A DNA stretch of 64,000 bases from Carnobacterium maltaromaticum DSM 20342 (GCF_000744945.1 NZ_JQMX01000001.1:2480001-2544000), one strand, 5' to 3'; positions 1 through 9,595 are shown, numbered from the stretch's first letter. Notes: generated by a model not told the origin, from the letters alone. Made by a program: numbers and translations.

Positions 1-672
1 TATCAAGTCAAAGAACTTTTTAAAAAATTAAAATACAAAGAAGCTAAGGATTTATTGCTTAAAAAAATTAAGGTAAAAGACTTAACAGAATCTATTGATG
101 TCAAAGAATATAATTATTATATGGGAATGGCGAGTTTGATGGGGGACAAAAATTTTTCTGATGCTCACTATCACTTTAACTTAAGTATGCAAGCAAGTAC
201 AAATAAAAACGTAGATATTCTGGATTCATTGACGACCAACGGAATTGCAGTCGCCTACTTTATGGCGAATGAATTAGATAAGTCAAAGTATTATTTTGAA
301 AAATCTTTAGCTCAATTAGAAGAAATTAGAAAATCGGACGTTCAATTTTCTGATATTGCAGAAAGTATTAAGATTTATTACAATTCAGCCAAATATTATT
401 CTGCAGTCAAAAACTATACTAAAGCGATTGAACTGTGTTCAGCTGGAATTAAATTGCAAAAAGAAGACGGCAGTATTCATGGATTGGAGCTTTTACTGTA
501 TGAAAAGGGGATTAATCTTTGTAAACAAGGCAAAATAGAAGATGCTGTGCATATTTTTTATTTAGCCGTCGCACTTTGTGAATTGAATGGTCGTAAAGAT
601 TTGATTCAAACGATTAAAAAAGACAGTGAAGAATATAAAATCGAATCGCTTGTATTTAGCTATAAAATCTAA
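1..672 (+). CDS. Rgg/PlcR-type TPR regulator, C-terminal part (5' end outside window)
   Basis: The reading frame is open from the first base, so this is the 3' part of a longer gene; a TTG at 55 is unlikely to be the real start. The visible protein is a run of amphipathic helices with tetratricopeptide-like spacing (for example YYNSAKYYSAVKNYTKAIEL around residues 125-145), as in the C-terminal peptide-binding half of RRNPP regulators such as Rgg, PlcR and MutR. The DNA-binding domain expected at the N terminus is not in view. A strong terminator follows directly. The family usually senses short peptides; no peptide gene is visible here. Family call is by fold pattern only. Confidence 0.6.
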   Translation, partial: YQVKELFKKLKYKEAKDLLLKKIKVKDLTESIDVKEYNYYMGMASLMGDKNFSDAHYHFNLSMQASTNKNVDILDSLTTNGIAVAYFMANELDKSKYYFEKSLAQLEEIRKSDVQFSDIAESIKIYYNSAKYYSAVKNYTKAIELCSAGIKLQKEDGSIHGLELLLYEKGINLCKQGKIEDAVHIFYLAVALCELNGRKDLIQTIKKDSEEYKIESLVFSYKI

Positions 673-683
673 AGGTTGACTAA

Positions 684-712
684 ACACCCTCTGAAATAGG
701 AGGGTGTTTTTT
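684..712 (+). terminator. Rho-independent terminator after the TPR regulator
   Basis: Perfect 8-bp stem ACACCCTC/GAGGGTGT with an 8-nt loop, followed by a run of six T. It isolates the upstream regulator from the export operon. Confidence 0.9.
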
Positions 713-827
713 GTTGTAATCAACATAGATATTTAAACTCCAGATACTCTCCACATTAGCTACATATAGACTGCAGATTACCTTGTTACACTAGGTTTAC
801 AAATAAATGAATGGGTGGGAATAAAGT

Positions 828-1058
828 ATGAAAAAAAATATACTAGCAAGTTTAATTTTAGTAGTGGGTATGACAAGTTTATTAGCAGGATGTGGTGGCA
901 GTAAAAAAGACTCAGAAGCTGAGAACATGGGAGCAACAGTAACGAATGGCAAGGGTGCAGTCACAGAAACTAAAGAAGGTGGTACTGTATTTAAATCAGG
1001 GGATGGTGGAGAAGCCCAATTTAACGAAAGTCCACAAGAAGCTCAAAAAGCAAAATAG
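828..1058 (+). CDS. Small secreted lipoprotein of an ABC export operon
   Basis: A 76-residue protein with a lipoprotein signal peptide: charged MKKN start, hydrophobic stretch and lipobox LAGC near residues 19-22, so the mature chain would be about 55 residues, anchored on the outer face of the membrane. The remainder is low-complexity, rich in Gly, Glu, Lys and Thr, with no domain I recognise. The ribosome site is GGTGGGA. It lies 19 bp before a MacA-like adaptor gene and is probably cotranscribed with it. Function unknown; an accessory or sensing role for the exporter is inference. Confidence 0.75.
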   Translation: MKKNILASLILVVGMTSLLAGCGGSKKDSEAENMGATVTNGKGAVTETKEGGTVFKSGDGGEAQFNESPQEAQKAK

Positions 1059-1077
1059 AAAGGAGGCTTAAGCCGAG

Positions 1078-2343
1078 ATGAAAAAAAAGAAGCCAATAAA
1101 ATTAATAAGTAGTGTTGTAATTGTACTAGCAATCATAGCTGGCAGTATTTTTTATTTTACACGCAGTCAAAGCAATGCAAATTCTTTAAGTCAGAAGCTG
1201 ATTCCACAAACAGTTAAAGAATTATCTGGTGATGGAAACAAAGGGTCCAATTTTTTATTAACAGGAAGTGTCGCGCCAAATCAAATCAGTAAATTAACTT
1301 TAGATAATTCAAAAGGAACAGTATCAGAAGTCCACGTGAAGGAAGGTGATTCTGTTGTTAAAGGTCAAAAACTCTACACCTATCAAAATCCAGATGGCGA
1401 ATTAGACTTAAAAGAAGCGCAGTTGACTGTCACAAATCAAGCGAACGATTTAGAACAAAAACGTTCAGATGCTAGTTTGAAATGGGAGCAACACAATAAA
1501 AAACAGGCTGATTTAGATAAGTTAACAACAAAATATAACCAAGCAGGAGCAGAAGAAAAAGAAGCATTAAAACAAGAAAAAACACAGTTAGAGACAGAAG
1601 TAGCGCAAGCAAAGTCTGATGCTCGTACGGCAGATTCATTAATTGGAACTGCTGAAATTGAGCTAGAAAAAGCACAACTAGGTGTAACAAATGCAGAAAA
1701 AAAGTATGGTTCTAATGATGTTTTAGCTGAAGTTGACGGAGTAGTGAAAAAAGTTGATACTGATCAAATGAATAAGTCTGTTGCTGAAGGCAACAAAGAG
1801 ACGTTTATGGAAATTACGGACACATCAAGTTTATACGTAAATGGCCAGGTTGATGAGTTTAATAAAGACCAGTTGGCAATTGATCAACCTGTTAAAATCA
1901 TTGACCGGACAGATGAGAAGAAGGTTTGGAGTGGAAAAATAAGCAAAGTGGGAAATCTAGCAGCAGAATCTGGTGGAGACGATGAAAAAAAAGAAGAAGA
2001 AAATCCCAATCTGTCTAAGTATCCTTTTAAAGTTATTTTTGATCCAACGGATACTCCTCCACCTTTAGGACGTCATATGTATGTTGAAGTTTTACCAAAA
2101 GGAGATGAAGCCAACAAGGTGAAATTACCTTTAGACTTTGTTATTCAAGAGGGCAAAGAATCCTATGTGTGGCTCGTTAAAAAAGGCAAAATTGAAAAAA
2201 GTAAAATTGAAGCTGGTGAACCGGATAAAGAAACCAATACAGTTGAAATTACAAAAGGCTTAACTGAAGAAGACCAGATTGTTTATCCCTATTCCACTTT
2301 GAAAGCTGGAATGGAGGTTGGCTCAGATGTTAAAATTAACTAA
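1078..2343 (+). CDS. MacA/HlyD-type membrane fusion (adaptor) protein
   Basis: 421 residues. One membrane-spanning N-terminal segment (about residues 9-27), then a biotinyl/lipoyl-like beta domain (about 65-105, VSEVHVKEGDSVVKGQKLYT), a long charged coiled coil (about 105-190) and the returning half-motif VLAEVDGVVKKV, the order typical of RND/MacB-associated periplasmic adaptors. In Gram-positives these proteins sit outside the membrane and couple a MacB-type permease to substrate. An acidic stretch (DDEKKEEE) lies near residue 305. The ATPase gene overlaps its last 17 bases, so they are translationally coupled. Substrate unknown; antimicrobial peptide export or resistance is the commonest role for this set. 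Confidence 0.85.
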   Translation: MKKKKPIKLISSVVIVLAIIAGSIFYFTRSQSNANSLSQKLIPQTVKELSGDGNKGSNFLLTGSVAPNQISKLTLDNSKGTVSEVHVKEGDSVVKGQKLYTYQNPDGELDLKEAQLTVTNQANDLEQKRSDASLKWEQHNKKQADLDKLTTKYNQAGAEEKEALKQEKTQLETEVAQAKSDARTADSLIGTAEIELEKAQLGVTNAEKKYGSNDVLAEVDGVVKKVDTDQMNKSVAEGNKETFMEITDTSSLYVNGQVDEFNKDQLAIDQPVKIIDRTDEKKVWSGKISKVGNLAAESGGDDEKKEEENPNLSKYPFKVIFDPTDTPPPLGRHMYVEVLPKGDEANKVKLPLDFVIQEGKESYVWLVKKGKIEKSKIEAGEPDKETNTVEITKGLTEEDQIVYPYSTLKAGMEVGSDVKIN

Positions 2344-3025
2344 TATTTATAAATCTTATTGGCAAGCAGATTCCGAAGTTGAAATTTTGAAAAATATTAA
2401 TTTATCCATTGAAGCTGGTGAATATGTTTCAATCATGGGACCATCTGGTTCAGGTAAATCGACTTTGATGAATATTCTCGGTTGCTTAGATAAACCAACA
2501 AGAGGGGATTACTTAATTGAGAACACAGATGTTTCTTCATTGAAAGACTATGAACTATCTGATTTACGCAATGAAAGCATTGGTTTTGTTTTTCAAAATT
2601 TTAATTTAATGCCCCGTTTAACAGCTTTACAAAATGTTGAATTGCCTTTAGTTTACGGAAAAGTTTCTAAAGCAGAGCGCAAAGAGCGAGGGATTGCTGC
2701 CTTGAAACAAGTGGGTTTAGAAGAGCGGATGCATTTTAAACCAGCTGAACTTTCAGGTGGGCAGAAACAACGGGTGGCAGTTGCTCGCGCGTTAGTTACC
2801 AATGCTAACTTTATTTTGGCAGATGAACCAACCGGAGCATTAGATTCAAAAACGAGTGAGCAGATTATGGATTTATTTTCTGAATTAAACAAGAATGGAA
2901 AAACGATCATAGTCATTACTCATGAGCAAGAAGTAGCAGATTATACAAAACGAAAAATTATTTTACGCGATGGGCTCATTACAAAGGATGAACGGAGTGT
3001 GACGGCATATGTTGGAAAATCTTAG
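2327..3025 (+). CDS. MacB/LolD-type ABC transporter ATP-binding protein
   Basis: 232 residues from the ATG at 2327; GGAGG at 2313-2317 is 9 nt upstream, which favours this over the TTG at 2318. Walker A is GPSGSGKST, the Q-loop region is [11 protein letters not shown], the signature is [15 protein letters not shown] and Walker B is [12 protein letters not shown], followed by a switch His in VITHE. This is the ATPase of type VII (MacB-like) systems that drive mechanotransmission rather than transport through the membrane core. It overlaps both the adaptor gene upstream and the permease gene downstream, marking one operon. Confidence 0.93.
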   Translation: MLKLTNIYKSYWQADSEVEILKNINLSIEAGEYVSIMGPSGSGKSTLMNILGCLDKPTRGDYLIENTDVSSLKDYELSDLRNESIGFVFQNFNLMPRLTALQNVELPLVYGKVSKAERKERGIAALKQVGLEERMHFKPAELSGGQKQRVAVARALVTNANFILADEPTGALDSKTSEQIMDLFSELNKNGKTIIVITHEQEVADYTKRKIILRDGLITKDERSVTAYVGKS

Positions 3026-4271
3026 TTTATCTTTACAATCCATTTGGGCGCATAAATTACGTTCGATTTTGACGATGTTAGGTATAATTATTGGTATTGC
3101 TGCAATAATTTCAATTTTCAGCATTATCGAAGGAAATACGGCAAACATGAAAAAACAAATTATGGGTGGTCCGAATAATACCATGAATGTTGATTTTGGA
3201 CCTGCAAGCCAATTTTCTGGAAGTATGGGTATGGGTGGAAATGGAAACGAAAAAAAGCCTAATTATTTACCGATATTCACAGCAGAACAAATGGATCAAG
3301 TTAGACAAACGCCAGGAATCAAAAATGCTAGTCTTACCTATCAAAAATCAGCATCTATTTTTCGGGGTTCCAAGTCTGTTAATTCAGAGATAAAAGCTAT
3401 GGATAAAAATTATTTTGATATGCTACCTCAAAAATTAACGGCTGGAAGATTTTTTACAGAGACGGACTATAAAGGGCAAAACCAGGTTGTTATGTTAGAC
3501 AAAACGGCCTATGAAAATCTATTTCCAGAAGAAGATGGAATTGGTAAAATTGTTGAACTTAATGGAACTCCATTCAAGGTTATAGGCGTTGTAGAAGATC
3601 CAGAAGCAAATAACGAGATAAGTAGCGGTGGAGGCATGATGACTATGGCTATGGGTGGTGGAGAAAATGGAAAAGCGTATGTTCCGTTAACTCAATGGCC
3701 TAAAGTATCTGGTGAAATTAACCCAACACCAGCTGTGATTGTTCAAGGAGAGGATACAGATGGATTAAAACCTGCTGCAGAAAAAGTGGCTATGCTTTTA
3801 AATGGTTTTATTCCTCAATCGGATTATGTTTTTGGGATAATGAATCTAGAAGATTTTGAAAAACAAATGGATGAATTCAATCGTTCAGAGTTTTATTTGT
3901 TAGCAGGTATTGCTAGTATCTCTCTTTTAGTTGGTGGAATTGGTGTAATGAATATTATGCTCGTTTCAGTGACAGAAAGAACACGAGAAATTGGTGTGAA
4001 AAAAGCCTTAGGAGCTAGACGTAAAGTTATTTTGTTACAATTTTTGACTGAATCTGTCACGTTAACCTTTATTGGAGGCATAACTGGAATTTTATTTGGC
4101 TTAATTGCCGGAAAAGGGATTACGTCGGCTTTGAACTATCCATACATGGTTTCTTGGCTAGCGATTATAGGTAGTATGGCATTTTGTTCAATTATCGGAA
4201 TTGTATTTGGGTTAATGCCAGCAATCAAAGCATCTAAATTAGACCCAATTGAAGCTTTACGTTATGATTAG
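3009..4271 (+). CDS. MacB/FtsX-type ABC permease
   Basis: 420 residues. One N-terminal membrane segment (about 18-42, LRSILTMLGIIIGIAAII), a large extracytoplasmic MacB_PCD domain, then three C-terminal membrane segments with the FtsX motif VTERTREIGVKKALGARR before the penultimate helices. A Gly/Met-rich insert (GSMGMGGNGN and MMTMAMGGG) lies in the outer domain. The start overlaps the ATPase end by 17 bp. With the ATPase and adaptor it makes a complete MacAB-type exporter. A gap of 78 bp separates it from the regulator genes. Confidence 0.93.
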   Translation: MLENLSLSLQSIWAHKLRSILTMLGIIIGIAAIISIFSIIEGNTANMKKQIMGGPNNTMNVDFGPASQFSGSMGMGGNGNEKKPNYLPIFTAEQMDQVRQTPGIKNASLTYQKSASIFRGSKSVNSEIKAMDKNYFDMLPQKLTAGRFFTETDYKGQNQVVMLDKTAYENLFPEEDGIGKIVELNGTPFKVIGVVEDPEANNEISSGGGMMTMAMGGGENGKAYVPLTQWPKVSGEINPTPAVIVQGEDTDGLKPAAEKVAMLLNGFIPQSDYVFGIMNLEDFEKQMDEFNRSEFYLLAGIASISLLVGGIGVMNIMLVSVTERTREIGVKKALGARRKVILLQFLTESVTLTFIGGITGILFGLIAGKGITSALNYPYMVSWLAIIGSMAFCSIIGIVFGLMPAIKASKLDPIEALRYD

Positions 4272-4349
4272 GTTGAGCTTTTAGTGTAGGGTTGGTAAAA
4301 TAAAAGCCATAAGCTTTTTAAATAAGGAATCGAGGAAGGAGTTGGGTTT

Positions 4350-5021
4350 ATGCAGAAAAGAATTTTGGTAGTCGAAGATGATGAGATGACGAATAAAGTC
4401 ATTACTAATTTTTTAGCTGAACAAAATTTTACTGTTTTCTCAGCGCTAGATGGGCAAGCAGGTTGGGATATTTTCCAAAAGGAAACTCTAGATTTAATTA
4501 TCTTAGACATTATGCTTCCCAAAATCGATGGTTTAGCGTTGCTGGCTCAATTTAGAGAAGTTTCTCAAATTCCAATTATTATGCTAACCGCACTAGATGA
4601 TGAATACACACAGGTAGTTAGTTATAGTAATCTAATTGACGATTACGTGACCAAGCCTTTTTCGCCTACGATTTTGGTTAAACGAGTTGAAGCGGTGCTC
4701 CGTAGAAACGTGCAAGAGGAAGAAAATAGCGGGAAAATTAAATACGGTGAGTTAACAATTGACTTAGATGCTTGCACTGTTGAAAATCAATCTGAAGCAG
4801 TTAATTTAACAAAAAAAGAATACGATATTGTTACACAATTAATTAGCCGTAAAGGCAAAGTTGTGACGCGTGAGCAATTGATGGATCAAATTTGGGGCTA
4901 TGACTATAACCCTAGTGACCGGATTATTGATACCCATATAAAAAATATTCGTAAAAAATTACCCGGTATTGAAATCAGAACTGTCAAAGGAACTGGCTAT
5001 GCAATCGAGGCAGAGCTATGA
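4350..5021 (+). CDS. OmpR/PhoB-type response regulator
   Basis: 223 residues. Receiver domain with acidic pocket VVEDDE, phosphoacceptor Asp53 (LIILDIMLPKIDG), Thr in MLTALDD and Lys in DYVTKPFSP; then a winged-helix DNA-binding domain (about 130-223) with the family signature RKGKVVTREQLMDQIWG and a C-terminal GTGYAIE. The loop before DYVTKPF reads YSNLID instead of the usual G-A/L-D pattern. Its stop overlaps the kinase start by 4 bp. The position behind a MacAB-type exporter suggests it controls that exporter; this is inference. Confidence 0.93.
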   Translation: MQKRILVVEDDEMTNKVITNFLAEQNFTVFSALDGQAGWDIFQKETLDLIILDIMLPKIDGLALLAQFREVSQIPIIMLTALDDEYTQVVSYSNLIDDYVTKPFSPTILVKRVEAVLRRNVQEEENSGKIKYGELTIDLDACTVENQSEAVNLTKKEYDIVTQLISRKGKVVTREQLMDQIWGYDYNPSDRIIDTHIKNIRKKLPGIEIRTVKGTGYAIEAEL

Positions 5022-6463
5022 GAATCAGAACGAAAAATTTTCTCTTCACGTCGGGAATTATTATTATTGTTGTGACATTAGCTTTTGGTTTGCTTTATTG
5101 GATTATGCCCGGATATTATCAGCAAAAAAAAGAATCGGAACTATCTAAAATTATGGAGGATGTTGCTAAACAGATTGAAGGCAAAACAATTAGTGAGACT
5201 ACTGAAATTTTAGATAAGACAGGCTTGGAAACTGGAGCAGTATGGACCTTGATAAACGGAGAGGACCAATTGATTTATCCAGATGGTCAACTATTAAGTG
5301 TCACTCAAGCTGTGAATACCAATGAAGTAGTCGTTAGAGATGATTCTAGTTTTGGGAATGTAACTGAAAGTGGAGCAGCTCAACCCTTAATCACTGCTAT
5401 GAACATTCAAACGAATGATCTGGGAAATTGGGGGGATGTTATTCAGAAGTATAAATACTTTGTTGATAATGAAGGACAAGTTTATAAGTTAAATGCGATT
5501 CGAACTCTCCAACCAATTGATGAAGCAAAAGGCGTATTACTCGATATTTATCCTTGGATTTTGGCTGTAAGTTTTTTAATTGGCGGAATCGGAGCGTTTA
5601 TCTATTCCTATTACTCCACAAAGCGGATTTATCAGTTATCGATGATTACAAAACAAATGACTGAAATGAATGAAACAACTCGTTGTCCAGTAGTTGGGAA
5701 AGATGAAGTCAGCACATTGGCAACCGATATTAATTATCTTTATGGCAACTTACTGACAACAATTGAACAATTGAACCAAGAAATTGAGTTAACTGCTGAG
5801 ATTGAGCGCTCTAAAGCTGAATTTATGCGGATTGCTTCTCATGAATTAAAAACACCGATTACGGCAATGTCAGGCATTGTTGAGGGAATGCTATATAATG
5901 TGGGGGAATTTAAAGATCGCGATCATTATCTAGCTATTTGCAAAGAGATTTTAGCTACTCAAAGCCAGTTAGTGAAGGATATATTATATATATCACGACT
6001 TGAAATGATTGAAGGAGCAAGTGAAAGAGAGATATTTTCAGTTTCTGAATTAGTTGAAAAAGAAGTTTTACCAGTTTTTGAACTGATGGCAAAAACAAAA
6101 AAATACAAGCTGGAGACTAAGATAGAACCAGTCCAGATTGAAGGCGTTCGTGAAGATTTGAAGAGAGTACTTATGAATCTGCTTAGTAATGCTTTACAAT
6201 ATACTTCAGAAAATGGTCGGATTGTTGTTACCTTAAATGAAGCTGGCTTCGCATTAGAAAATGAATGTGAACCACTGACGTCGGATGATTTGAGTAAAGT
6301 CTTTGCCGCTTTTTATCGCCCAGATTATGCGCGAGCTAGAAAAGACGGTGGGACGGGTTTAGGCCTGTATATTGTTGGACAATTACTAGAACGGGATCAC
6401 TTAACTTATTCTTTTGAGCCAACAAAACAAAAAAATGGTATGGTTTTTAAAATTAAGTGGTAA
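5018..6463 (+). CDS. Sensor histidine kinase (HAMP, HisKA, HATPase)
   Basis: 481 residues. Two membrane segments (about 8-30 and 175-198) enclose an extracellular sensing domain of about 145 residues, so it senses outside or at the membrane. A HAMP-like linker follows, then HisKA with the phosphorylated His in ASHELKTPITAM (about residue 275), an N box NLLSNALQYT and G box GGTGLGLYIVG. Four-base overlap with the response regulator gene makes the pair translationally coupled. A strong terminator follows. Confidence 0.93.
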   Translation: MRIRTKNFLFTSGIIIIVVTLAFGLLYWIMPGYYQQKKESELSKIMEDVAKQIEGKTISETTEILDKTGLETGAVWTLINGEDQLIYPDGQLLSVTQAVNTNEVVVRDDSSFGNVTESGAAQPLITAMNIQTNDLGNWGDVIQKYKYFVDNEGQVYKLNAIRTLQPIDEAKGVLLDIYPWILAVSFLIGGIGAFIYSYYSTKRIYQLSMITKQMTEMNETTRCPVVGKDEVSTLATDINYLYGNLLTTIEQLNQEIELTAEIERSKAEFMRIASHELKTPITAMSGIVEGMLYNVGEFKDRDHYLAICKEILATQSQLVKDILYISRLEMIEGASEREIFSVSELVEKEVLPVFELMAKTKKYKLETKIEPVQIEGVREDLKRVLMNLLSNALQYTSENGRIVVTLNEAGFALENECEPLTSDDLSKVFAAFYRPDYARARKDGGTGLGLYIVGQLLERDHLTYSFEPTKQKNGMVFKIKW

Positions 6464-6523
6464 AAAACTGTTTCCAGAAGGTAAAACCGAACGATTTTTT
6501 TATCAGGAAATTCATATATGAGA

Positions 6524-6563
6524 AAAGGATGAATAAAACTAAATTGTTTTATTCGTCCTTTTT
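6524..6563 (+). terminator. Terminator after the two-component system
   Basis: Stem AAAGGATGAATAAAAC against GTTTTATTCGTCCTTT (16 positions, one G-T pair), a 6-nt loop and a T6 tail. It ends the exporter/two-component block. Confidence 0.9.
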
Positions 6564-6648
6564 TGCGCGTGAATATCTTTTTACCAGTTTTTCTTGATAT
6601 AAACACGAACATTAAAAGTTTTATATTGTTTTTAATTTGGTTTTTCTA

Positions 6649-6677
6649 TTGAAAAAACAGTGTAAATTGATTATACT
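6649..6677 (+). promoter_or_regulatory. Sigma-A promoter of the importer/deaminase operon
   Basis: TTGAAA and TATACT separated by exactly 17 bp, about 215 bp upstream of the first permease gene. The leader between promoter and gene is long enough to hold RNA regulation. Confidence 0.75.
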
Positions 6678-6899
6678 ATAAAAGTCGTTTTGTTGATTAA
6701 TCACTACGTTATTCCTTTCTGAAAAATTAATGTACGTTTTTAAGGACGATTTTAAATAAAGAATATCTCAATGAGCATTTTATTTAGTCTAGCTCTTATG
6801 CACCAACGCTTTGGAAAAAGACATTTTTCTTAGAATTTCCTATTTTCTAGTCGAGGCTAAGACTGCGAGTGCAACATTCTATAAAAGGAGGAACCTACC

Positions 6900-7733
6900 A
6901 TGAAAAAAAGCATACCTTATCTAATCTTAGCGCCAGGGTTGATTCTTTTGATTTTCTTTTTAGTGATGCCTTTGGTTTCAATTTTATTGCCAACCGTTTT
7001 TGAAGGTGGTTTTTCACTAACAGCTTATCAACAGTTTTTTAGCGATAGCTACAACATTAGTATTTTCATTCGGACTATAAGAGTATCCTTAATTGTGACG
7101 CTCATCTCAGCCTTATGTGGGGTTCCAACAGCTTACTATATTGCGCGAAGTCCTAAAAAATGGCGCAGCTTGTTAATGGCTTTGACACTTTTTCCCTTGC
7201 TGACGAACTCAGTTATTCGGAGCTTTGCTTGGATTAACATCTTAGGCCAAAATGGAGTTATTAATAATTTTTTACTTAGTATCGGCGTAATCAAACAACC
7301 AATCGTTATGCTGTATACAGAATTCTCGATTATCGTGGGGTCCATTTACTTATTTTTACCAATTATGGTGATGACCTTAGTTGGAGTAGTTGAAAATATT
7401 GATCCAGAAATTATGGAATCCGCTGAAACCTTAGGTGCCAATCGGTTTTCAGCCTTTATGAAAGTTATTTTACCCTTAAGTATTCCAGGAATTATCGTCG
7501 GCAGTGTTCTCGTATTTACTGGAACACTAACCGCCTACACAACACCACAATTATTAGGTGGCAATAAAAATATGCTTTTAGCAACATTTCTCTACCAAAA
7601 AGCTATGGCATTAGGCGATTGGTCCGGAGCGAGTGTGATCGCATTCGTGATGATCGTGACCACTATCGTTGTGATGCGCGTCTTCAACTGGATTGCCGGA
7701 AAAGCAGATAAGAGAGGTGAACTAAATGCGTAA
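6900..7733 (+). CDS. potB: Spermidine/putrescine-type ABC permease (PotB-like)
   Basis: 277 residues with about six membrane segments and the cytoplasmic EAA loop ESAETLGANRFSAFMKVILP near residue 180, which docks on the ATPase. Strong ribosome site AGGAGG, 8 nt upstream. First gene of a permease-permease-ATPase-binding protein set of the polyamine/iron/thiamine importer family. The stop overlaps the next permease by 8 bp. Family members import spermidine or putrescine, but the two deaminase genes in the same operon leave the substrate open. Confidence 0.85.
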   Translation: MKKSIPYLILAPGLILLIFFLVMPLVSILLPTVFEGGFSLTAYQQFFSDSYNISIFIRTIRVSLIVTLISALCGVPTAYYIARSPKKWRSLLMALTLFPLLTNSVIRSFAWINILGQNGVINNFLLSIGVIKQPIVMLYTEFSIIVGSIYLFLPIMVMTLVGVVENIDPEIMESAETLGANRFSAFMKVILPLSIPGIIVGSVLVFTGTLTAYTTPQLLGGNKNMLLATFLYQKAMALGDWSGASVIAFVMIVTTIVVMRVFNWIAGKADKRGELNA

Positions 7734-8505
7734 ACAAAGAGGCTTAACCCTGTTCGTCGGACTAGTATTCGCTTTTCTCTTCCTACCATTAGTGCTGATT
7801 GCGATTACCTCATTTGGCGAAAATGCTACAATCCAATTCCCAATCGAAGGATTTACCTTTAAATGGTATCAAAACATCTTCGTGTCAGAGGCTTTTGTCG
7901 ATGGTTTTCTGCTGAGTTTAGAAATTGGACTTCTAGCCACAGTGCTTGCTTTGATTATTGGTGTGCCAGCAGCATACGCTTTAGCGAGACATGGGATTAA
8001 AGGACGAAAATGGTTAAAGAGCTTTTTCTTATCACCAACGATTGTACCAGGAATCGTAGTTGGGTATTCTTTATTTCAATTTGTTGTAATTCAACTTCAA
8101 TTACCTGTCTTCCAAGGCCTATTACTTGGCCATTTCTTAATTAGCTTGCCTTACATTATTCGAGTAGTTGGCTCAAGCCTAGAACAACTTGATTTTTCCA
8201 TTGAAGAAGTTGCTTGGACCTTAGGCTGTACCCGGACTAGGGCTTTTATCCGGATTGTATTGCCGAATATTACGTCAGGAATTTTTGCTTCCTTTATGCT
8301 AGCATTTATCAATTCCTTCAATAATATTCCTGTCTCAATGTTTTTATCTGGTCCAGGAGTCACAACCTTACCAACATCTTTACTAAACTATATTGAATAT
8401 AATTATGATCCAACTGTTTCAGCTATTTCCGTTTTATTAATGATTGGAACGATTGTGCTGATGTATATTATTGAAAAAACCTTAGGCTTAGCTGCTATTG
8501 CATAA
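7726..8505 (+). CDS. potC: Spermidine/putrescine-type ABC permease (PotC-like)
   Basis: 259 residues, about six membrane segments, with EAA loop EEVAWTLGCTRTRAFIRIVLP near residue 170. It pairs with the preceding permease to form the membrane channel. The ribosome site GAGAGGTGA lies inside the end of the upstream gene, so translation is coupled. The ATPase gene follows after 23 bp. Confidence 0.85.
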   Translation: MRKQRGLTLFVGLVFAFLFLPLVLIAITSFGENATIQFPIEGFTFKWYQNIFVSEAFVDGFLLSLEIGLLATVLALIIGVPAAYALARHGIKGRKWLKSFFLSPTIVPGIVVGYSLFQFVVIQLQLPVFQGLLLGHFLISLPYIIRVVGSSLEQLDFSIEEVAWTLGCTRTRAFIRIVLPNITSGIFASFMLAFINSFNNIPVSMFLSGPGVTTLPTSLLNYIEYNYDPTVSAISVLLMIGTIVLMYIIEKTLGLAAIA

Positions 8506-8528
8506 CCAAAAGAGGAGGAATTGTTCAA

Positions 8529-9569
8529 ATGTCATTTGTTGATTTAAAGGATATTCGTGTGAGCTATGATGGCAAAACGAACATTCTAGAAGAATTAAAT
8601 ATCTCAATGGAAAAAGGAGAACTCGTTTCATTATTAGGCCCAAGTGGCTGTGGCAAAACCACAACTTTGCGAGTGATTGCGGGACTAATCGAACCTAACG
8701 ATGGAAACTTTGTTTTAGACAATGAAGATTTGACTAAAGTGCCAGTCCATAAACGTAATTTTGGTATGGTCTTTCAAAGTTATGCATTGTTTCCTCATCT
8801 AACCGTCAGAGAAAATGTTGCCTTTGGTTTGAAGTTGAGAAAAGAATCAAAAGAGAATATTGCTACCAGAGTTACTGAAATGTTGAAGGTTTGTGGACTA
8901 GAAGATTTTGGCGATCGTTATCCCAAGCAAATGTCTGGCGGCCAACGCCAACGTGTTGCATTAGCTAGAGCCTTAGTTATCGAGCCTAAACTTTTATTAT
9001 TGGACGAACCTTTAAGTAATCTAGATGCAAAATTACGCATTAATATGCGGATGGAAATCAAACGAATTCAGCGTCAATTAGGTATCACATCGGTCTTTGT
9101 GACTCATGATCAAGAAGAGTGTTTCTCAATTTCAGATAAAGTAGCTGTCATGAATAAAGGGATTATTGAACAATATGATACTCCTGAGGTTATTTACAAC
9201 AATCCTAAAACAGAATTTGTTGCCCGTTTCATTGGATTTGAAAACTTCTTTCAATTGCAAAAAAAATCAGAATTTAGTTATGTAGCTGAAAATGGAACAA
9301 TTTTTGAAACGACAAGAAGCTCTGAAAATAATAAGGCGATTGGTACGATTCGCCCAGATGATATTGAAATTGTTCATCCAGAACAAGAAAATAGAACCAA
9401 TCTACTTGCTGGTGAAATTAGTGTCCGGACCTTTTTAGGGAAAAGTTATCAATATGAAGTCAAAACAGCTATCGGTAAGTTATTAGTTAATGGTTCAGAT
9501 AAGCAAGTCTACCATTCAGGTGATCGCGTTCAACTTTGCTTGCCAGAACATAAAGTCGTTTTAGTTTAA
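8529..9569 (+). CDS. potA: Spermidine/putrescine-type ABC transporter ATPase (PotA-like)
   Basis: 346 residues. Walker A GPSGCGKTTT, signature MSGGQRQRVALARAL, Walker B LLLLDEPLSNLD, switch His in FVTHDQEE; then a C-terminal TOBE-type regulatory domain (about 240-346). This is the layout of PotA/FbpC/MalK-class import ATPases. Ribosome site AGAGGAGG. It would bind the EAA loops of the two permeases. Nothing looks damaged. Confidence 0.88.
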   Translation: MSFVDLKDIRVSYDGKTNILEELNISMEKGELVSLLGPSGCGKTTTLRVIAGLIEPNDGNFVLDNEDLTKVPVHKRNFGMVFQSYALFPHLTVRENVAFGLKLRKESKENIATRVTEMLKVCGLEDFGDRYPKQMSGGQRQRVALARALVIEPKLLLLDEPLSNLDAKLRINMRMEIKRIQRQLGITSVFVTHDQEECFSISDKVAVMNKGIIEQYDTPEVIYNNPKTEFVARFIGFENFFQLQKKSEFSYVAENGTIFETTRSSENNKAIGTIRPDDIEIVHPEQENRTNLLAGEISVRTFLGKSYQYEVKTAIGKLLVNGSDKQVYHSGDRVQLCLPEHKVVLV

Positions 9570-9595
9570 AAAAATAAAAAAAGTGGGGTAATGAA

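Larger units (their letters stand above)
6464..6899 (+). other. 436-bp intergenic region before the importer operon
   Basis: Holds the terminator at 6524-6563, a good promoter at 6649-6677 and then about 220 nt of untranslated leader. Within the leader, 6788-6870 (TAGAATTTCCTATTTTCTAG and surroundings) resembles part of the hairpin repeats found at 22506-22750 and 38749-38841. I looked for a purine riboswitch because of the downstream deaminases and saw no consensus match. No open frame of note. Confidence 0.5.

Noticed and set aside
6661..6899. Purine riboswitch before the importer/deaminase operon
   Set aside because: The leader is long and the enzymes are purine-related, but the conserved TATA...ATATGG-type core and loop sequences are not there.
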